Source: CADEFX01 sp963840425
Lineage (GTDB): Bacteria; Pseudomonadota; Alphaproteobacteria; Rhizobiales; Hyphomicrobiaceae
Length of the DNA: 64,000 bases
Direction: 5' to 3'
Assembly: GCA_963840425.1 (NCBI GenBank)
Contig: CAWIYZ010000026.1
Coordinates: forward strand, 1 to 64,000
This document shows, piece after piece, positions 8,005 to 16,889 of the stretch (within the stretch, counting starts at the first letter, position 1; each line of letters begins with the position of its first letter). The notes beneath the pieces are model-generated. The model was given only the letters and a program-made list of their open reading frames with translations, did not search any database and had not been told where the DNA came from. Position numbers and translations under genes: made by a program.

Positions 8005-8243
8005 GACGCGCTCCGCTTTTTTTGCGGTTAGCGCTGAAAACGTGCCTCGTCTTTGCGAGTTCCACGCAGGACCGGAGCCAAAGCTCGTCTTGGGGTTTGC
8101 GTGGGAGTTCATCTCAGTCTTGAGACGGTCGCCAACGGCTCCGACCCGGCCGCCGATGCGCTGAAGGCGATCTCAGTGCCGGGTGGCGATCATAGCCAAA
8201 GCACGGCGCATTAGTGCCCGGTGCGGTGCGGCGTCTAGATGCG

Positions 8244-8744
8244 TCAGCCACGCTCCTCAGGAGGAGTGGTTCCTTTCGCTACTCGGGTGAGTTCGTCCAG
8301 AAACCGCGCGCGATGTCTTGCAGCAACTGGCGCAAACAACCGTTCGTCCGTTAACGTGGCTGCACCACGGCTGGCATCCAGCACCTTTCGGCCGGTGTCC
8401 GTCAGGCGTACGACGTAGGCGCGCGCATCGGTTTTTGATCGCTGGCGTCGGACATAGCCCGCCGCAACCAGCCGCTTCACCAAGTCGGCTAAGGTCGAGC
8501 GGTCGATGCCTGTGGCGCGGACAATCTCGGTTTGGCTGTCGCCTTCCCGCCCCTCCAACATGGCCAGAACGACGTACTGGCGAGGGGTGAGGGGCGAGCC
8601 CTGATCGGCGAAGAGGTTGTCGGCGCGCTGACCGGCCAAATGCAGCAGATGAAATGATGGAAGCGTTGGCATACTGCTCACGATGGATTGCTTCTCGCGC
8701 GGCCGCAGCATTTGGACAGCAGCGGAAGATGAGAGACCAGACAT
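8244..8744 (-). CDS. MarR-family transcriptional regulator
   Basis: A 166-residue winged-helix protein. The MarR core is clear: LTPRQYVVLAMLEGREG, the recognition helix region GIDRSTLADLVKRLVAAGYV and the wing RRQRSKTDARAYVVRLTDTG. MarR proteins bind as dimers to palindromes, usually repressing an adjacent efflux or catabolic gene, and respond to phenolic or oxidant ligands. No obvious target gene adjoins it, and I see no clear palindrome upstream. Start uncertain: ATG at 8744 is used, ATG at 8672 (MPTLPSFHLLHLAGQ) is the alternative and gives about 142 residues, the usual family length. Confidence 0.85.
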   Translation of the reverse strand: MSGLSSSAAVQMLRPREKQSIVSSMPTLPSFHLLHLAGQRADNLFADQGSPLTPRQYVVLAMLEGREGDSQTEIVRATGIDRSTLADLVKRLVAAGYVRRQRSKTDARAYVVRLTDTGRKVLDASRGAATLTDERLFAPVAARHRARFLDELTRVAKGTTPPEERG

Positions 8745-8985
8745 GCGCGCTGGCCGGGAGCGACACGCTGAGGGGCAGCCACACCCAAAGTCGGCGAGCC
8801 TCGCCGGGTTTCGGCCATCCGCTACAACCTCAGCGAGACTTTGGACATCCCCATTTCCGGGGAGGTCTGGCTGCGCGAAGGCCGGGTTGGCGGCCCAGCG
8901 TTCGCTGAGAGGCCATCGCGGTCATCAACACAGAAACGGCGGCTCGAGAGAGAGAAGCCGCCGCAGGCCACGCGAAACCTCGTGA

Positions 8986-9333
8986 CTATTCTTGAAGCCA
9001 GTGGGCGTTAGTCGGAGGCCGAATAAAGGCCGCAAAAGACAGGGCGGCCGTACCGGTTGCGGCCGCCCTACCTGAGCATTCTATTTCTTCCTCGTTGAAC
9101 CTGGATTGGTGTTTCGTTGCGCTGTACCCGGATTGAGAACTCTTGGCTCCACCGGGATCATCTTGCACCCGCCCCGGTGCCAAGTGCCTTTGCGCCACCG
9201 CGGCGTTGTCTTGTGTCTGGCCGGGGGTTACGCCGATCTGCCCAGGTGCCGTCTCAGACTTGCCTTTGGTTTGGGCAGCGGCAGGCAGAGTGAAGAGCGC
9301 AGTTGCCAAAACGAGAGTTGCAATACGCAGCAT
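8986..9333 (-). CDS. Small secreted Pro/Gly/Gln-rich protein
   Basis: The ATG at 9333 has GGAG 7 bases upstream and opens a signal peptide (MLRIATLVLATALFTLPAAA, cleavage before QTKGKS). The mature part carries loose repeats of the type APGQIGVTPGQTQ and LAPGRVQDDPGGAK, as in small exported rhizobial proteins of unknown role. The frame runs to 8986, but an intrinsic-terminator hairpin lies inside it at 9041-9069. In another frame, RVLNPGTAQRNTNPGSTRKK ends at a TAG ahead of the hairpin, so a frameshift near 9160 may have replaced the true C-terminus. Confidence 0.6.
   Translation of the reverse strand: MLRIATLVLATALFTLPAAAQTKGKSETAPGQIGVTPGQTQDNAAVAQRHLAPGRVQDDPGGAKSSQSGYSATKHQSRFNEEEIECSGRAAATGTAALSFAAFIRPPTNAHWLQE
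9041..9069 (-). terminator. Probable rho-independent terminator
   Basis: AGGGCGGCCG (9041-9050) pairs perfectly with CGGCCGCCCT (9060-9069) around a 9-base loop; on the minus strand the stem is followed by GTCTTTTGC. It fits termination of the small secreted-protein gene transcribed from 9333. Confidence 0.6.
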
Positions 9334-9507
9334 GGCTGGTCTCCGTGGCTGTCCCCAACTCCGCCATGAGCGGAGCGTCACCCCGGAAAGCGGCATCTAG
9401 CGGTTTCGTTCCGACGTTTCAAGCGCAGTGTGCAGCGTGTCTGTGTGCTGCGAGCCGCTTGTAGCGTGCTAGCCCCTCATGGCGGTGCGCCGACCGGGCT
9501 CGCATTG

Positions 9508-9840
9508 CTATCTGCACTTGAAGACGAAGGTCCGTTCATTGTTGCGGCCGCTGCCTAAAGGGGCATTCCCATAGAAATCATGGCCCTTGGGACAGGCTTG
9601 GTTGGCATATCGATCCGCATAGGCCTGGGCTTCTCGGTCCATCACGGCTCGGTCGCCAACGAAGTTGAGCATTGGAACGACAATGAGCACTGTCTTGCCA
9701 TCGCCGCGAGCTTCTGTGCGGTGCTCAAAACGAACATTACCCTGGGGCGACTGGCTGCTAATCGACCCAGTGTTGGCGGTCGAACATCCAAAGCAGACAG
9801 AGCCGAGTGCCAATAACTGCAACAGTTTGGCGTAGTCCAT
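9508..9840 (-). CDS. Small secreted protein or lipoprotein
   Basis: A 110-residue protein with an N-terminal hydrophobic segment (YAKLLQLLALGSVCFGC) that could be a weak lipoprotein signal ending at Cys19. The mature part is polar: VRFEHRTEARGDGKTVLIVV, then DREAQAYADRYANQACPKGH and a final FKCR, with two cysteines that could form a disulfide. The ATG at 9840 lies inside a 42-bp repeat shared with 7278-7319, only about 100 bp from the IS3 transposase, and has no visible ribosome binding site, so its native leader may have been cut away by the rearrangement. Function unknown. Confidence 0.55.
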   Translation of the reverse strand: MDYAKLLQLLALGSVCFGCSTANTGSISSQSPQGNVRFEHRTEARGDGKTVLIVVPMLNFVGDRAVMDREAQAYADRYANQACPKGHDFYGNAPLGSGRNNERTFVFKCR

Positions 9841-9851
9841 GGGTGGCCCGG
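9810..9851. repeat. 42-bp direct repeat, copy 2
   Basis: Second copy of the repeat at 7278-7319 (two mismatches). It covers the first codons of the lipoprotein gene and ends at the left border of the IS3 region. Confidence 0.8.
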
Positions 9852-9937
9852 TCTCAGTGGTGGCCTGCCACCCCGATCTGATACCAGGGCAAAGGTGCGA
9901 ATCCGGCTATTTCCGACGTCTCGAAGGAGACGAGGAC

Positions 9938-10216
9938 ATGGCACGGAAAGGCAAGTCGACGGAGGAGATCATCGGATTTCTGCGCGAGGCGGAGGTTCGA
10001 TTCGCGCAAGGCGAGACGGCAGGCAAGATCTGCCGAAGCATCGGGATCTCGGAGCAGACCTACTACAAGTGGCGGCGTGAGTACGGCGGCCTGAAGATTG
10101 ATCAGGCCAAGCGCCTGAAGGAGCTCGAGCGCGAGAACGATCGGCTGAAGAGAGCCGTATCGGAGCTGACGCTGGACAAGCTGATCTTGAAGGAAGCTCT
10201 GTCGGGAAAATACTGA
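9938..10216 (+). CDS. IS3 transposase subunit OrfA
   Basis: Predicted 92-residue helix-turn-helix protein with leucine-zipper tail, the DNA-binding half of an IS3/IS407 transposase. STEEIIGFLREAEVRFAQGE and ICRSIGISEQTYYKWRREYG are the HTH region; LKELERENDRLKRAVSEL is the coiled coil. The ATG at 9938 follows AAGGAGACGAGGAC. Its TGA (10214-10216) lies within the orfB frame, the arrangement used for programmed frameshifting to make the fused transposase. This gene itself looks intact. Confidence 0.88.
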   Translation: MARKGKSTEEIIGFLREAEVRFAQGETAGKICRSIGISEQTYYKWRREYGGLKIDQAKRLKELERENDRLKRAVSELTLDKLILKEALSGKY

Positions 10217-11050
10217 GCCCTTCCCGCAAGCGGGCGTGCGTGGATCACGTGCGCTCGCAGCTGCCGGTATCGGAGCGTCGAGCGTGTGCGGTCGTCGGAC
10301 AGTCACGCGCGACGCAACGCCGCCAACCGAAAGTGCGCGCAGACGAAGCGGCGCTGACGGAGGCGATCGTGCGGCTTGCAACGCAGTATGGTCGCTACGG
10401 CTACCGGCGCATCCGCCAATTGCTCGTCGATGAAGGCTGGCACGTGAGCGTCAAGCGCGTCTACCGCATCTGGCGGCGGGAAGGGCTGAAAGTTCCGAAG
10501 AAGCAACCCAAACGCGGGCGTCTCTGGCTCAACGACGGCTCGTGCATCCGGTTGCGGCCGGAGCGGCCCAATCACGTGTGGTCCTACGACTTCGTGCAGG
10601 ATCGCACCGAGGATGGGAGGACGATTTCGCATGCTGACGGTGATCGACGAGTTCACGCGCCGCTGCCTGGCGATCGTCGTGGCGCGCAAGCTCAAGTCCG
10701 ACGACGTGCTCCACTGCCTCACCGATCTGTTCGTTGCGCACGGGCCGCCGGAGCACATTCGGTCGGACAATGGGCCCGAGTTCGTTGCCCGCAACGTGCG
10801 CGAGTGGCTCGGCCGGGTCGGCGTGAAGACGCTCTTCATCGAGCCTGGCAGCCCGTGGGAGAACGGCTACTGCGAGAGCTTCAACTCCAAGCTCCGCGAC
10901 GAGCTGCTGGCAGGTGAACTGTTCTCGACGCTGCACGAGGCCAAGGTGCTGATCGAGCAGTGGCGACGGCATTACAATGCGATCAGACCGCATTCCTCGC
11001 TCGGCTATCGCCCACCGGCGCCCGAGACGATCTTGCCGCCAGCGTCTGCT
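10213..11050 (+). pseudogene. IS3 transposase subunit OrfB, frameshifted
   Basis: The catalytic half of the transposase: HTH_21-like N-terminus (YGRYGYRRIRQLLVDEGW) and an rve integrase core. The DDE residues are Asp in HVWSYDFVQD, Asp in IRSDNGPEF and Glu in NGYCESFNSKLRDEL. Around 10621 an extra A moves the frame between the first Asp and the rest (GRT... instead of GRRFRMLTVIDEF), so the enzyme cannot be made whole. The end of the protein (HSSLGYRPPAPETILPP) runs directly into foreign sequence. Confidence 0.85.
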
Positions 11051-11055
11051 CTGCC

Positions 11056-11541
11056 CTACGCTGCGCTCCGGCCAGCCCAGACGCTGGCCACGAGCGGCCG
11101 GAGTTCTAACGTAATCCCTGGTATCGCGACGTGGGGCAGGCCAATGTTGATGGCCCCTGCACCAAGAACACCGAGCAAGAACCCATGTCCGATCAAGAGT
11201 TGCGCCGGTCCGCCGAGGGCAGCCACAGCAAGCCCGCTGCCGAGCATGACCGCCCCGAACGAGACCGTGCGGCGAATTCCGAGGCGCTCGGCTACCCAAC
11301 CGAATGCTAGTGCGCCGGTGCCAGAGCCCAGCCATGCCAGCGCATGCGCGAGTGCCGGAATGGAGCGCGCGTTATCGAATTCAGCGGCGACTTCCTTGAG
11401 CGACACGACCACAACCAGCGGGGCGCCGTACGAGAAAGTGAAAATGAAGAGAACGATCGCGGCAGCAAACCAGGATGCTCCCGTCTCGACACTCGGCGCG
11501 ACGGATACGCTACCAGCATTGGATGTCGTCGAAAGTACCAA
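11056..11541 (-). pseudogene. MFS transporter, 3'-truncated at the IS3 border
   Basis: About 160 residues covering roughly the first five transmembrane helices of a major facilitator superfamily permease (GASWFAAAIVLFIFTFSYGA, FGWVAERLGIRRTVSFGAVM, with the loop 2-3 motif region, then GFLLGVLGAGAINIG). A normal MFS protein is near 400 residues with 12 helices; here the sequence stops at the IS3 junction near 11060 and the missing part is not on the other side of the IS. The start appears to be a TTG at 11541 with GGGAG upstream. Substrate unknown. The truncation makes a functional transporter impossible. Confidence 0.7.
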
Positions 11542-11712
11542 GGTCTCCCTTTCCTGCCATGGCTCCGTGGGGCGTCGCGTCTGCGAATTGTTCTTGCCGC
11601 AGTACCACTCTCAATTCAACCCGGTGATACCCCCTGCCGTTTTCGTTGCGCAGACGTTTCTCGGCACAAAGCTGACAAGCATTGGAAGCTGCCAATACGT
11701 CAGCTCCCGAGA

Positions 11713-11731
11713 CGAATGTGTTGCAGAACTC
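11713..11731 (+). repeat. IS1182 left terminal inverted repeat
   Basis: CGAATGTGTTGCAGAACTC, exact inverted match to 13318-13336. Confidence 0.9.
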
Positions 11732-11795
11732 CCATTGAGAACTGAGGCGAACCGTGATTCCGTCGGCCTGAGGCTGTGGTCAGCGGGAGCCTGCG

Positions 11796-13199
11796 ATGAT
11801 GGGGCGGCGGGAAGACAGGCAGGGCCAGTTCTTCTACGAGTTCGACCTCGACGAGGTGGTGCCGCCGGATCATCTGGTTCGCCGGATCGACGCGGTACTG
11901 GATCTCGGCTGGGTGCACAAGGAGCTGGCGCCCTACTACTCCCACACCGGGCGACCGTCGATCGATCCGGTGCTGATGATCCGGATGCTCATCGTCGGCT
12001 ACGTGTTTGCAATCCGCTCGGAGCGGCGCATCTGCGCTGAGGTGCAGGTCAATCTGGCCTACCGGTGGTATTGCAGGCTGAGCGTCGAAGACAAGATCCC
12101 CGATCATTCGGTGTTCTCGCGGGCCCGGCACGAGCGGTTTCGCGACAGCGACGCCTTGCGCCGCGTGTTCGAGCGGGTGGTGGGGCTGTGCATCGCGGCA
12201 GGTCTGGTGGGCGGCGAAGCGTTTTCGATCGACGCCAGCCTGATCAAGGCCGACGTGGACAAGAAGAAGCGTTCAGGAGGCGACCAGCCGATCGATTGGC
12301 CGACGCCGGAGGAGGCATCGCATGCGGTGCGTGAGTATCTGGCGGCTCTCGACGCTGCGCGCCGCGATGAAGAGAGTGGCGGTGGAGATGGCAACGGCTC
12401 GGGCGGCAGCGGCGGCGGCAAGCCAGCCAAGCAGATCTCGCTGACCGATCCACAGGCGGCCTGGGTCGCACGCAAGGGTGTAGACCCGTTCTTTGCCTAC
12501 GATGCGAACTATCTGATCGACAACAAGTGCGGGATCATCCTCGACGCCGATGGCACGCGCGCCAATCGCAGCGAGGAGATGGCCATCGCCGAGACTATGG
12601 TGGATCGTGTCGAGCGCCGCTTCGATCTCAAGCCCGAGCGGCTCGCGGGCGATACCGCCTATGGCGCAGCAAAGCTCCTGAAGTGGCTCTGGGATCGGGG
12701 CATCACGCCGCACGTTCCGGTGTGGGACAAGTCCGCCCGATCCGACGGCAAGTTCAGCCGGGCCGACTTCGTCTTCGACAAAGAGCGCAACGTCTACATC
12801 TGCCCCGTCGGGGCCGAACTCACGCACTCGGGGATCGTCGATCAAGGACGCATTCTTCCCTATCGGGCGAGCAAAAACGATTGCTCGATCTGCAAGCTCA
12901 AGCCCAGGTGCACGACGGCCATCGCCCGCAAGGTCTCGCGCGACATCGACGAGGACGTGCGCGAGCAGGTGCGTGCCCTCGCCAACACCGAAGCCTTCCA
13001 GCTGTCACGCCGCGAGCGCAAGAAAGTAGAGGTGAGGTTTGCGCATATGAAGCGCATCCTCAAACTCGACCGGCTTCGCCTGCGCGGCCTGAGCGGCGCG
13101 CGCGACGAGGTGCTGCTGACCGCCACGGCGCAGAACTTGAGGCGGCTCGTCAAGCTTATATGTCGAGGCCCGCCGCGGACCGCTGAGTGCGCGGCGTAG
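11796..13199 (+). CDS. IS1182-family DDE transposase
   Basis: A 467-residue transposase with the N-terminal DUF772-type domain (RPSIDPVLMIRMLIVGYVFA, DKIPDHSVFSRARHERF) and a DDE catalytic domain: Asp in FSIDASLIKADV, Asp in LAGDTAYGAAKLL and Glu in KKVEVRFAHMKRIL. A cysteine cluster (YICPVG, CSICKLKPRCTTA) sits before the last helix, as in IS1182 elements. A Gly/Ser-rich linker lies around residues 193-212. The gene is uninterrupted and flanked by intact terminal repeats, so the element is probably competent. Remnants of relatives lie at 44474-44690 and 44940-45490. Confidence 0.93.
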   Translation: MMGRREDRQGQFFYEFDLDEVVPPDHLVRRIDAVLDLGWVHKELAPYYSHTGRPSIDPVLMIRMLIVGYVFAIRSERRICAEVQVNLAYRWYCRLSVEDKIPDHSVFSRARHERFRDSDALRRVFERVVGLCIAAGLVGGEAFSIDASLIKADVDKKKRSGGDQPIDWPTPEEASHAVREYLAALDAARRDEESGGGDGNGSGGSGGGKPAKQISLTDPQAAWVARKGVDPFFAYDANYLIDNKCGIILDADGTRANRSEEMAIAETMVDRVERRFDLKPERLAGDTAYGAAKLLKWLWDRGITPHVPVWDKSARSDGKFSRADFVFDKERNVYICPVGAELTHSGIVDQGRILPYRASKNDCSICKLKPRCTTAIARKVSRDIDEDVREQVRALANTEAFQLSRRERKKVEVRFAHMKRILKLDRLRLRGLSGARDEVLLTATAQNLRRLVKLICRGPPRTAECAA

Positions 13200-13317
13200 G
13201 CGTCAAGTGGCGTCGAGCGTTGGTGCCAGGGCGTTGAGGGCGCGGCTCCCCCATCGGAGAGCCGACACAAGCCGGACGCTGGCGAACAGAACCGGCGCCA
13301 GCAACGACGAGATCAGC

Positions 13318-13336
13318 GAGTTCTGCAACACATTCG
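13318..13336 (-). repeat. IS1182 right terminal inverted repeat
   Basis: Reverse complement of the 19-bp left end at 11713-11731. Confidence 0.9.
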
Positions 13337-13430
13337 AGACCAAAGCGGACGTGGCTCGGCGCCCGTCACTTAACCTGCTTCTGACCCTGACCTCCCCTCC
13401 CCAACCCAGTGGATATCTCAGAGGGCGGCT

Positions 13431-14846
13431 TCAAATCGCAACGCGCCGCGCGAGCCACTCGGTGAGTACAACTGCGGAATCCAGGAAATCGGAAATTTCC
13501 ATCGCCTCGTGCGGATTGTGGCTGCCGTTGGCATTGCGTACAAACAGCATGCACGTTGGCACGCCAGCCACCGTGAATGTCGCCGTGTCGTGGGAGGCGG
13601 GGCTGGCGAGCGGCATCGTGCTGATCCCCGCGGCGTCCGCGGCTTGGGTCAACTCGGCATAGAGCGCCGCATCCGACGGTGCCACCTCGGCCGATGTCCG
13701 CCTGCCGAGGTCAATCCTGACGCCGCGCTTTTCCTCTACCGCAATTGTGAGCTGCTTGACTTTTGCTTCGAGCGCATCGAGGTGCCCCCTATCGTAAGCA
13801 CGAACGTCGAGGCTGAGAGATATGCGCCCGGCGACCTTCGTCATTGCATGCTCCTTCGCATCCGTGAAGAAGCGCCCAATGGTAAAGGCCATCGGCTTAC
13901 ACGCAGCGTCTGCCGCCTTCCAGATCTCGTCGAGACCGAGCGCGAAGTCGCTGGCAGCGAGCACCGCATCGTGCCGAAAGCGGCGCGGCAGCCCGACGTG
14001 CGCCCACTCGCCCTTAATCTCTATTTCAGGATAGCGGAAGTTGCCCGGTACACCGGTTCCGATCGCGACCGGCAGCCCCGCCTCGATCAGTTGTGGCGCC
14101 TGTTCGATGTGCACCTCCACCCAGGCGCCAATGTCTTGCGCCTGCAGCGAAGCTTTCCGCGCGCGTACCGCCTCGACATCGGCACCGCAGTCGCGCATGT
14201 GTTCGGCGAGCGTGCGTCCGCTGTCCGTCCGTCTCGCCTCCAGCGCGCCGTCCGGCAGCATGCCGAACGCTGCGCGCGAGCCGATGTAGGAGACCTCGAA
14301 CCAAACGCTTTCCTCCGCCCGTATTGCCATCGTCGTCACGTCGCAAGAGGGCGTGATACCCAGCGATTTTAGCGCCTGTGTCGCAACAAGTCCGGCGACG
14401 ACACCCGCCGCGCCGTCGAAGTTGCCGCCGTTCGCGACCGAATCAAGATGCGAGCCCAACATGATTCGCGGCCGAGTTTGGTCATGTCCGAGAAGCGTCA
14501 TGAAGAGGTTCGCCGCGTGATCGTAGCGCTGCTCGAGCCCGAGCCTCGATGCTCTTTCCCCGATGACCTTGTAGGCGAACTGCTCGCCAGGCCCGTAGGT
14601 GTCACGGGTGACGCCAGGCCCTTTCGGGTCGAGACTGCCCGCACGCAATTGCTCGAAGAGCGAAGCAACCTCCGCCTTCTGAGCCCGCACCGCAGCCTTG
14701 ATATTTGCACTCGAAGGGGACACCGTCGTCTCCGACACTTGCGAATTAGCGGCCCGCGTGCCGAGCCGCCAACATCTCATCACGCCCCCCGGTCCCGGAG
14801 CAATCTCATGCAATCGGACCTCGAAGGACAGGGCGCCCCTAGTCAC
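13431..14846 (-). CDS. M20-family Zn hydrolase, N-carbamoyl-L-amino-acid / ureido hydrolase type
   Basis: Predicted amidohydrolase of the M20 group that includes N-carbamoyl-L-amino acid hydrolase, beta-ureidopropionase and allantoate amidohydrolase. Metal ligands are visible: His133 and Asp135 in GSHLDSV, Asp144 in NFDGAAGVV, Glu178-179 in RAEES, His246 in VEVHIEQA and a late His in SPASHDTATF. These enzymes hydrolyse N-carbamoyl or ureido groups to amine, CO2 and ammonia. The start is uncertain: GTG at 14846 gives 471 residues, but ATG at 14780 (with a G-rich site upstream) or GTG at 14738 gives the more usual ~420-450. It is divergent from the peptide ABC operon and fits with the hydantoinase genes HyuA/HyuB at 25.1-28.9 kb as a ureide pathway. 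Confidence 0.85.
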   Translation of the reverse strand: MTRGALSFEVRLHEIAPGPGGVMRCWRLGTRAANSQVSETTVSPSSANIKAAVRAQKAEVASLFEQLRAGSLDPKGPGVTRDTYGPGEQFAYKVIGERASRLGLEQRYDHAANLFMTLLGHDQTRPRIMLGSHLDSVANGGNFDGAAGVVAGLVATQALKSLGITPSCDVTTMAIRAEESVWFEVSYIGSRAAFGMLPDGALEARRTDSGRTLAEHMRDCGADVEAVRARKASLQAQDIGAWVEVHIEQAPQLIEAGLPVAIGTGVPGNFRYPEIEIKGEWAHVGLPRRFRHDAVLAASDFALGLDEIWKAADAACKPMAFTIGRFFTDAKEHAMTKVAGRISLSLDVRAYDRGHLDALEAKVKQLTIAVEEKRGVRIDLGRRTSAEVAPSDAALYAELTQAADAAGISTMPLASPASHDTATFTVAGVPTCMLFVRNANGSHNPHEAMEISDFLDSAVVLTEWLARRVAI

Positions 14847-15171
14847 CCGAAGCCGTGGCGCTCATAAGCGGTTGGATTCTGACTACTTCTTTTGGGTCGA
14901 TGCCGTCGTGCCAAGGACGGCGCCGATGCGACGTGACTCGCGGCATTTGTGACGCGACAATGCGCTAACAGCACTACCTCGCGCTGCTCGGCCCGACGTA
15001 GGCCCTTGCCAACTGGGCTGGCCTGGGGCGTAAACTTCGGATGTGGGTGATCGCTCGGCAATGCAAGCAGCACGACGAGCGGGCCAGACCGCACGTGCAT
15101 TGGCACTGGCAGCCACGACGCACGGCAAACGCCCGCCATCGGGCGTAAAGACAAAAAAGGGAGCTTTTCAC

Positions 15172-16782
15172 ATGGATTCGATCAGGACGATGCGGGCCGG
15201 CGTGGCGGCCACGTTGGCGTTGGTGCTGGGGATGCCCGCGGGCTTGGCGCTGGCGGCCGGAACGTTGCGGATCGCGATGACCGCATCCGACGTGCCGATC
15301 ACGACCGGCGCGCCGGACAATGGGTATGAGGGAGTGCAATTCCTGGGCTATCCCGTCTTCGAGGGCCTGGTGTTGTGGGACTTGAAGGGCAACGACAAGC
15401 TGGCCGACATCCGGCCCGGCCTGGCCGAGCGCTGGGAGCAAGACCCGAACGACAAGGCGAAGTGGATCTTCCACCTGCGGCAAGGCGTGAAATTCCACGA
15501 CGGCAGCGACTTCAACGCAGACGCCGCGATCTGGAACCTCGACCGCTACTACAAGAAGGACGCCAAGCAGTTCGACCCGCCGGGTGGGGCTGTTGCACAG
15601 GCGCGTAACCCTTTCGTCGCGGCCTACCGCAAGATCGATGAGTACACGATCGAGATCACCAACCCGCGGCCGCTCAGCTATTTCCCCAACATGTTACCCT
15701 ACATGCTCTATTCGAGCCCGGCGCAGTTCGAAAAGACGGGATCGTGGGCCGAGTTCGCCAAGTCTCCCTCGGGCACGGGGCCGTTCAGGATCACCGAGTT
15801 TAAACCGCGCGTCAGCGTGACGCTGAGCCGGAACGAGAATTACTGGGACAAGGCCCGCGTCCCCAAGCTCGACCGCATGGTCCTGTTCCCCATGCCGGAG
15901 GTGACCACGCGATTGGCCGCCTTACGCTCGGGCCAGGTCGACTGGATCGAGGTGCCGCCGCCGGACGCCGTGCCGAGCCTGAAGGCCGCCGGTTTCGAAA
16001 TCGTCACTGGCAGCTATCCTCACATGTGGCCCTGGGTCTTCAACCTGGCCAAAGAGGATTCGCCCTGGAAGGACGTGCGTGTGCGCCGTGCACTCAATTA
16101 CTGCCTCAACCGCGAGGGGCTGGTGACCCTGCTAAACGGACTGGCCGAGCCGTCGATCGGCGCTTTCAAAACGTCCGATCCCACGTTCGGCGAACCCAAG
16201 GAGAACTACAAGTACGACCCGGCCAAGGCCAAGTCGCTGCTCAAAGAGGCAGGCCTCGGCCCCGACAAGCCCGTGAAGGCCAAGGTCATGATCTCGACCA
16301 GCGGCTCGGGCCAGATGCTGCCGTTGCCTATGAACGAGTTCCTGCAGCAGAACCTGAAGGAGTGCAACTTCGACATCACTTTCGAGGTGGTGGAGTGGGG
16401 CGCCATGCTTGTCGCCCTGCGCAACTCACCCACGGCGACCCAGGCGCTGGGCTCCGACGCCATGAACATCAGTCTGCCGCCCTCGACCGACATTTCCCAG
16501 ATCGCGCTGTACTTCCTGTCCTCCAATGCGGCCCCTAACGGCCGCAACTGGGCCAACTGGAAGAATCCCGAATTCGACACGCTGATCGACCGGATCGAGA
16601 AGTCGACCGACAAGGCGCAGATTCTCAAGGACAGTCAGCGCGCGCACGCGATCATCGTCGATGAGGCGCCCTGGGCTTTCATCGTTCACGACCGCAACCC
16701 ACGGGCGATGACCAAGAAGGTCAAAGGCTTTACCAGCGCACAGAGCTGGTTCCAGGACTTTACGACCGTGTACATGGATTGA
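15172..16782 (+). CDS. Peptide/nickel-type ABC transporter substrate-binding protein
   Basis: A 536-residue SBP_bac_5 (DppA/OppA-like) periplasmic protein. The ATG at 15172 has AGGGAG upstream and starts a signal peptide (MRAGVAATLALVLGMP...LALA, cleavage before AGTLRI). Family signatures include VFEGLVLWDLKGNDKLADIR, AERWEQDPNDKAKWIFHLRQ, GVKFHDGSDFNADAAIWNLD and SGTGPFRITEFKP. It captures peptides, or amide/opine-like ligands, for the two permeases and two ATPases encoded next. A stem-loop in the gap downstream probably lets this gene be expressed above the membrane components. Confidence 0.93.
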   Translation: MDSIRTMRAGVAATLALVLGMPAGLALAAGTLRIAMTASDVPITTGAPDNGYEGVQFLGYPVFEGLVLWDLKGNDKLADIRPGLAERWEQDPNDKAKWIFHLRQGVKFHDGSDFNADAAIWNLDRYYKKDAKQFDPPGGAVAQARNPFVAAYRKIDEYTIEITNPRPLSYFPNMLPYMLYSSPAQFEKTGSWAEFAKSPSGTGPFRITEFKPRVSVTLSRNENYWDKARVPKLDRMVLFPMPEVTTRLAALRSGQVDWIEVPPPDAVPSLKAAGFEIVTGSYPHMWPWVFNLAKEDSPWKDVRVRRALNYCLNREGLVTLLNGLAEPSIGAFKTSDPTFGEPKENYKYDPAKAKSLLKEAGLGPDKPVKAKVMISTSGSGQMLPLPMNEFLQQNLKECNFDITFEVVEWGAMLVALRNSPTATQALGSDAMNISLPPSTDISQIALYFLSSNAAPNGRNWANWKNPEFDTLIDRIEKSTDKAQILKDSQRAHAIIVDEAPWAFIVHDRNPRAMTKKVKGFTSAQSWFQDFTTVYMD

Positions 16783-16807
16783 CCCCATGCGCGTCGCCGC
16801 CCAGCCA

Positions 16808-16832
16808 CCCTCCCGCACATGTGGCGGGAGGG
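16808..16832 (+). promoter_or_regulatory. Intercistronic stem-loop after the binding-protein gene
   Basis: CCCTCCCGC (16808-16816) pairs exactly with GCGGGAGGG (16824-16832) around a 7-base loop, with no T-tract. Such hairpins behind binding-protein genes stabilise the upstream mRNA and attenuate the rest of the operon. Confidence 0.55.
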
Positions 16833-16889
16833 AGCGGGAAAGCGGGAGCCATCGCAACATAAGCCTATCCACTTCGAGGTGAGTTGCCC

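Larger units (their letters stand above)
9853..11050 (+). mobile_element. IS3-family (IS407-like) element, inactive
   Basis: Contains the two usual IS3 genes (orfA 9938-10216, orfB from about 10213). orfB has a frameshift at about 10621 and no stop of its own before running into antisense of an MFS gene, so the right end is lost. I could not find matching terminal inverted repeats; the borders given are approximate. Confidence 0.7.
11713..13336 (+). mobile_element. Complete IS1182-type insertion sequence
   Basis: A 1624-bp unit with one intact transposase gene and terminal inverted repeats of 19 identical bp: CGAATGTGTTGCAGAACTC at 11713-11731 and its reverse complement at 13318-13336. Possible 3-bp target duplication AGA at the outer borders. 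It looks recently active. Confidence 0.88.

Noticed and set aside
8770..9011. Plus-strand stretch reading RYNLSETLDIPISGEVWLRE
   Set aside because: Reads like protein for about 30 residues but has no start codon and is divergent from MarR without partner sequence; possible remnant, not enough to call.
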